Positions 60,894 through 64,000 of a stretch of DNA of 64,000 nucleotides are shown here, piece by piece. The notes under the pieces were generated by a model. That model worked only from the letters and a program-made list of their open reading frames with translations, was not told the DNA's origin and searched no databases. The stretch comes from UBA4055 sp964648295 (GTDB lineage Bacteria; UBA4055), in the NCBI GenBank assembly GCA_964648295.1, contig CAZYNH010000001.1, forward strand, positions 248,001 through 312,000, written 5' to 3'. Made by a program: the position numbers and the translations under genes. How positions within the stretch are numbered: the first letter of the stretch is position 1; each line of letters opens with the position of its first letter.

Positions 60894-62942
60894 ATGAAGA
60901 ATCCGCTGCTTGCAAAAGAATATTTCGCACAGTACGACAAGATCAAAGCCGAGCATTTCGTTCCGGCTACCGAGGTTATTATAAAAGAGGCTAAAGAAAG
61001 GACAAAAAAGCTGATAGCGCTGAAAGGGGCGAGGACTTTCGGGAATACGATGATACCGGCTATGGAGCTTTCGGAAGATATCAGCGCGGTCATAAGCCCG
61101 ATGGGGCAGATATACAGCCTGATGTCGGACGACAAAGTGAATGCGGAATATCAGAAGGCTATGCAGCTTCTCACGCAGTTCTCGAACGAAATGTCCATGG
61201 ACCCCGCTAACTACAAAATGTATAAGGATTACAGCAAGACCGCTGACGCGAAAAAGCTGAAGGGAGAGAGAAAAAGACATCTCGACAATGTGATGAAGAG
61301 TTTTGTGCTCTCAGGTGCTGAGCTGAACGACAAGGATAAAGATAAGCTGAAAAAGATCAATCTTGAGCTTACTCAGCTTTCGCTAAAGTATTCAGATAAT
61401 GTGACTAAATCGGTCTTCAATCTCGTTATTAAGAATAAAAAAGACCTCGCCGGTCTGCCTGAAGATGTGATCATAGGAGCTAAAGAGAAGGCTAAGCAGC
61501 TTAAATTAGACGAAAAAGGTAAAGATGTATGGGTATTTAACCTCGATATGCCGTCATACCTGCCCTTTATGAAATATTCCGAGAACGACAAGCTCAAGGA
61601 AAAGCTGTGGCGCGAGTATTTTAAAAGAGCGACCGAAGGCGGATTAGACAACCGTCCGCTGATCGTAAAGATTCTCAAGCTGAGAAAAGAGAAAGCTAAC
61701 CTGCTCGGCTTTAAAACTTACGCTAACTATTCCCTCGAAACGAAAATGGCCGAATCTCCTGAAGTGGTAATGAATTTTCTGGATAATATTGCCACAAAGG
61801 TCGAAAAAATATCCAAAAAGGAATATAAAGAAATAATCGAACTCAGGAACAAAACGAAAAAGATAAAATCCGATGTTATGATGCCGTGGGAAATGTCGTA
61901 CTGGTCGAACAAGCTAAAAGAGGAGAAGTATTCTTTCAACGAGAACGAGGTAAGCGAGTATTTTGAGGCGAATAACACAATTCAGGGTTTTTTTGACATA
62001 ACCGGCAAGATCTACGGCCTCAAATACGAGAAAGTGACCGGGGTTCCCGTATGGCATAGAGATGTTACGGTTTATAAAATATTCGACGAAAAAAAGAATC
62101 TCCGCTCTTATCTTTTTATAGACCTCTATCCCAGAACAGGAATGAAGAGGCCGGGCGCGTGGATGAACCAGTATGTGTCGGGCAAAACTCTGAAAGGAAA
62201 AGAGACCATACCTCAGGTGGGCGTACACTGCAATTTCACTCCGCCGGTAGGCAAAAAACCCTCACTCCTCAGATTCGACGAGGTTACCACGCTTTTCCAC
62301 GAATTCGGTCATGCTCTCCACGGCGCGTTGAGTAAAACCGAACTTTCATCAACTTCCGGTGCAAGGGTAAAATGGGATGTCGTTGAGCTTCCATCGTCTT
62401 TCCACGAAAATTTCGCTACGAGTAAAGAAGGTCTAAAAATAATCACAAAGCATTACAAAACCGGTAAAACCATGCCTGCAACACTGATGAACAGGCTTGT
62501 AAAATCGAATAACTTCATGGAAGCGATAAATACCAGAAGGCAGATAACCTTCGGAATGTTCGACATGAGCCTGCATCACACCGAAAGCATGAAAAAGACG
62601 ATACCGTCCGCGCACGATGTTTACAAGAAAATGTATGTAAAATACAATGAGATGCCTTTTATCGAAGATTCATACATGGAAGCCGCTTTTTCGCATATTT
62701 TCGCGGGCGGGTACGCGGCAGGCTACTATAGCTACATGTGGGCTAATATTCTCGACGCGGACGCCTTCTCGGCTTTCGAGGAGAAGAAAAACATTCTCGA
62801 CAGAGAGATGGGCAGGAAGTTCATGGAGAACATACTGGAAAAAGGCGACAGCGAGGATATGAATATTCTCTTTGCAAAGTTCAGAGGCAGGCCCGTCAGT
62901 GAAAAGCCTCTGCTGAAAAGACTGGGCATAAAAGTAAAATAA
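60894..62942 (+). CDS. M3-family oligopeptidase (Dcp/OpdA-like)
   Basis: 682 aa. Zinc metallopeptidase cleaving short peptides. HEFGH at 469-473 with the third ligand Glu498 (VVELPSSFHENF) is the M3 signature. Other M3 landmarks: FDLYPR-like FIDLYPRTGMKRPGAW, GVHCNFTPP and HIFAGGYAAGYYSYMWANIL. No signal peptide, so probably cytosolic. Divergent from ffh; 10 bases upstream of the pseudopilin gene. Confidence 0.92.
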   Translation: MKNPLLAKEYFAQYDKIKAEHFVPATEVIIKEAKERTKKLIALKGARTFGNTMIPAMELSEDISAVISPMGQIYSLMSDDKVNAEYQKAMQLLTQFSNEMSMDPANYKMYKDYSKTADAKKLKGERKRHLDNVMKSFVLSGAELNDKDKDKLKKINLELTQLSLKYSDNVTKSVFNLVIKNKKDLAGLPEDVIIGAKEKAKQLKLDEKGKDVWVFNLDMPSYLPFMKYSENDKLKEKLWREYFKRATEGGLDNRPLIVKILKLRKEKANLLGFKTYANYSLETKMAESPEVVMNFLDNIATKVEKISKKEYKEIIELRNKTKKIKSDVMMPWEMSYWSNKLKEEKYSFNENEVSEYFEANNTIQGFFDITGKIYGLKYEKVTGVPVWHRDVTVYKIFDEKKNLRSYLFIDLYPRTGMKRPGAWMNQYVSGKTLKGKETIPQVGVHCNFTPPVGKKPSLLRFDEVTTLFHEFGHALHGALSKTELSSTSGARVKWDVVELPSSFHENFATSKEGLKIITKHYKTGKTMPATLMNRLVKSNNFMEAINTRRQITFGMFDMSLHHTESMKKTIPSAHDVYKKMYVKYNEMPFIEDSYMEAAFSHIFAGGYAAGYYSYMWANILDADAFSAFEEKKNILDREMGRKFMENILEKGDSEDMNILFAKFRGRPVSEKPLLKRLGIKVK

Positions 62943-62952
62943 GAAATATTGT

Positions 62953-63366
62953 ATGGAAAAGCGTCTCCGAAAAGGATTTTCGCTTGTTGAACTGATAACT
63001 GTAACTTCGATAATAGCTGTGTTATCGGTTGCGGCTACAGTATCATACAGGATCTACATAAAGAGAGCCGTGATCTCCGCTCTGAAAAATGCGGTAATGG
63101 TTAATGTCTCTCTGATCCAGTCTCTATACGAAATGAACGGTTACTGGGTGACGGACGATCCCGATAACGAGAACCTTACGACACCTGAGGAACTTGAAGC
63201 TGCCGGTCTGGTGACCAGGAACTGGTCCGGTGAATTTATAATGAGGGTATTCAAAAGAGAGGGGTACCCGCATGTAATAGCCAGGGAGGAGATCGGACGG
63301 AACAAGTATGGGATCGAGGTGGATTACCATTTTAAAACAGGCAAACTTAGGGTGACAGAGAAGTGA
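62953..63366 (+). CDS. Type IV pilin-like/pseudopilin protein
   Basis: 137 aa. The prepilin motif KGFSLVELITVTSIIAVLS (processed after Gly, mature Phe, Glu at +5) is followed by a hydrophobic helix and a small globular domain (KNAVMVNVSLIQSLYEMNGY, RNKYGIEVDYHFKTGKLRV). Seen without other pilus or type II secretion genes. The stop overlaps the start of dgt by four bases (GTGA). Confidence 0.85.
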   Translation: MEKRLRKGFSLVELITVTSIIAVLSVAATVSYRIYIKRAVISALKNAVMVNVSLIQSLYEMNGYWVTDDPDNENLTTPEELEAAGLVTRNWSGEFIMRVFKREGYPHVIAREEIGRNKYGIEVDYHFKTGKLRVTEK

Positions 63367-64000
63367 AGAAAAACCATAACGAGATAAGAAAAATAATTGA
63401 GGATAAATACGACACTTTACTGTCTGAATTTGCCTGCAGAAACTCAGACGCAGTAAGAAAAAGTCAGGGCAGCGATGACGAAATAAGGCCTCCTTTTTCA
63501 GTTGACAGGGACAGAATTATTTATTCGGGAGCTTACAAACGCCTTGCCGGAAAGACCCAGGTAATATATTTCTCATCTATGTTCGATGAACAGATCACCA
63601 ACAGGATAATCCATATTCAGTATGTCGCACAGGTAGCCAGGACCATAGGCAAGGCTTTGTCGCTCAACCAGGACCTGATAGAAGCCGCCGCCCTCGGTCA
63701 TGACCTGGGCCATACTCCTTTCGGTCACGACGGGGAAAAATGCCTTGACAGACTCTGCAGTGAGAACGGGATAGGCGGATTCCGCCATAATGTACACAGT
63801 CTCTATATAGCTGAGAAAATGTCCTACAAGGGAAAGGGAATGAACCTGACCCTTCAGACTAAAGACGCCATTGTTTCGCATAACGGGGAGATACACGAAC
63901 AAAAACTGGTCCCCGACAGGACAAAGACAGAGAAAGATGTGCTTTCTTACCTTGATACGGAGAAAATTCCTGACCCGAACGATGTTCCGATGACTATGGA
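63363..64000 (+). CDS. dGTPase-like HD phosphohydrolase, truncated by window end
   Basis: First 212 codons visible from GTG 63363; the frame runs off the end of the window. IIYSGAYKRLAGKTQVIYF, RIIHIQYVAQVARTIGKALS and LIEAAALGHDLGHTPFGHDG hold the H...HD metal site (GHDLGH) of dGTP triphosphohydrolases. The C-terminal half is missing only because of the window edge. It hydrolyses dNTPs to nucleoside and triphosphate. Confidence 0.85.
   Translation, partial: MKKNHNEIRKIIEDKYDTLLSEFACRNSDAVRKSQGSDDEIRPPFSVDRDRIIYSGAYKRLAGKTQVIYFSSMFDEQITNRIIHIQYVAQVARTIGKALSLNQDLIEAAALGHDLGHTPFGHDGEKCLDRLCSENGIGGFRHNVHSLYIAEKMSYKGKGMNLTLQTKDAIVSHNGEIHEQKLVPDRTKTEKDVLSYLDTEKIPDPNDVPMTM

Noticed and set aside
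1..64000. CRISPR arrays, insertion sequences or large direct repeats
   Set aside because: No regularly spaced repeats, transposase genes or flanking terminal repeats were seen on reading either strand.

Overview
The window is a gene-dense stretch of chromosome from a diderm bacterium. There is no plasmid, phage or insertion-sequence signature. Outer-membrane barrels, lipoproteins with clear lipoboxes, signal peptides and a TonB-plug-like protein show a Gram-negative envelope. Two secreted proteins end in FlgD-like Ig or YPNPF-type sorting modules. A PUR-domain (DUF3276-type) protein is present, and ribosomal protein S16 carries a long Ala/Lys-rich tail. Together these suggest the FCB group (Bacteroidota, Cloacimonadota, Delongbacteria or similar). 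That placement is inference; no rRNA gene lies in the window. The only RNA gene found is tRNA-Leu(CAA).

Layout. 1-5100: ORF6N/PLD-like protein, a MerR regulator with a textbook 19-bp-spacer promoter, a MoeB/ThiF enzyme, two small secreted Cys-rich proteins (one apparently starting at ATT) and RmuC. 5.2-11.7 kb: a long glutamine synthetase-family protein, a PUR plus HTH-like protein behind phased A-tracts, and a giant Ser/Thr kinase-ATPase. 11.7-17.1 kb: DUF1318-like lipoprotein, DapB, an unknown conserved protein, 5-formyl-THF cyclo-ligase, purine nucleoside phosphorylase, an IMPACT protein and a CNNM/CorC transporter-like protein. 17.1-31 kb: a secreted beta-propeller, then a long minus-strand operon pyrD-purM-maf-gamma-carbonic anhydrase-pnp-adenylate cyclase/TPR/thioredoxin-fold protein-PASTA protein-plug/barrel protein. 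31-36.2 kb: squalene/phytoene synthase, DUF1858 protein, RsmE, tRNA-Leu, a secreted protein, Gfo/Idh/MocA oxidoreductase and PrmA.

36.3-43.1 kb is the most unusual locus. A promoter with operator-like TAAAC repeats precedes six tightly packed co-directional genes. They encode a PqqD-like protein, an ATP-grasp ligase, a type III PLP decarboxylase, a urea-transporter/M23-peptidase fusion, a TPR-YaiO-like outer-membrane barrel and a TPR protein. This looks like a make-and-export pathway for an unknown amino-acid or peptide-derived product. 43.2-47.8 kb follows with an acyl-CoA ligase, an acyl carrier protein and two tandem KBL/AONS-type PLP enzymes, possibly an acyl-ACP plus amino-acid condensation route.

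47.8-56.5 kb: a second giant kinase-ATPase, then Hsp20, Lon, a TPR protein and a lipoprotein. 56.6-60.7 kb: smpB converging on the conserved ffh-rpsP-rimM-trmD-rplS operon. 60.9-64 kb: M3 oligopeptidase, an orphan pseudopilin, and a dGTPase cut by the window end. No intergenic stretch exceeds about 300 bases. The longest, 1747-2000, holds the merR promoter and a possible gene remnant.
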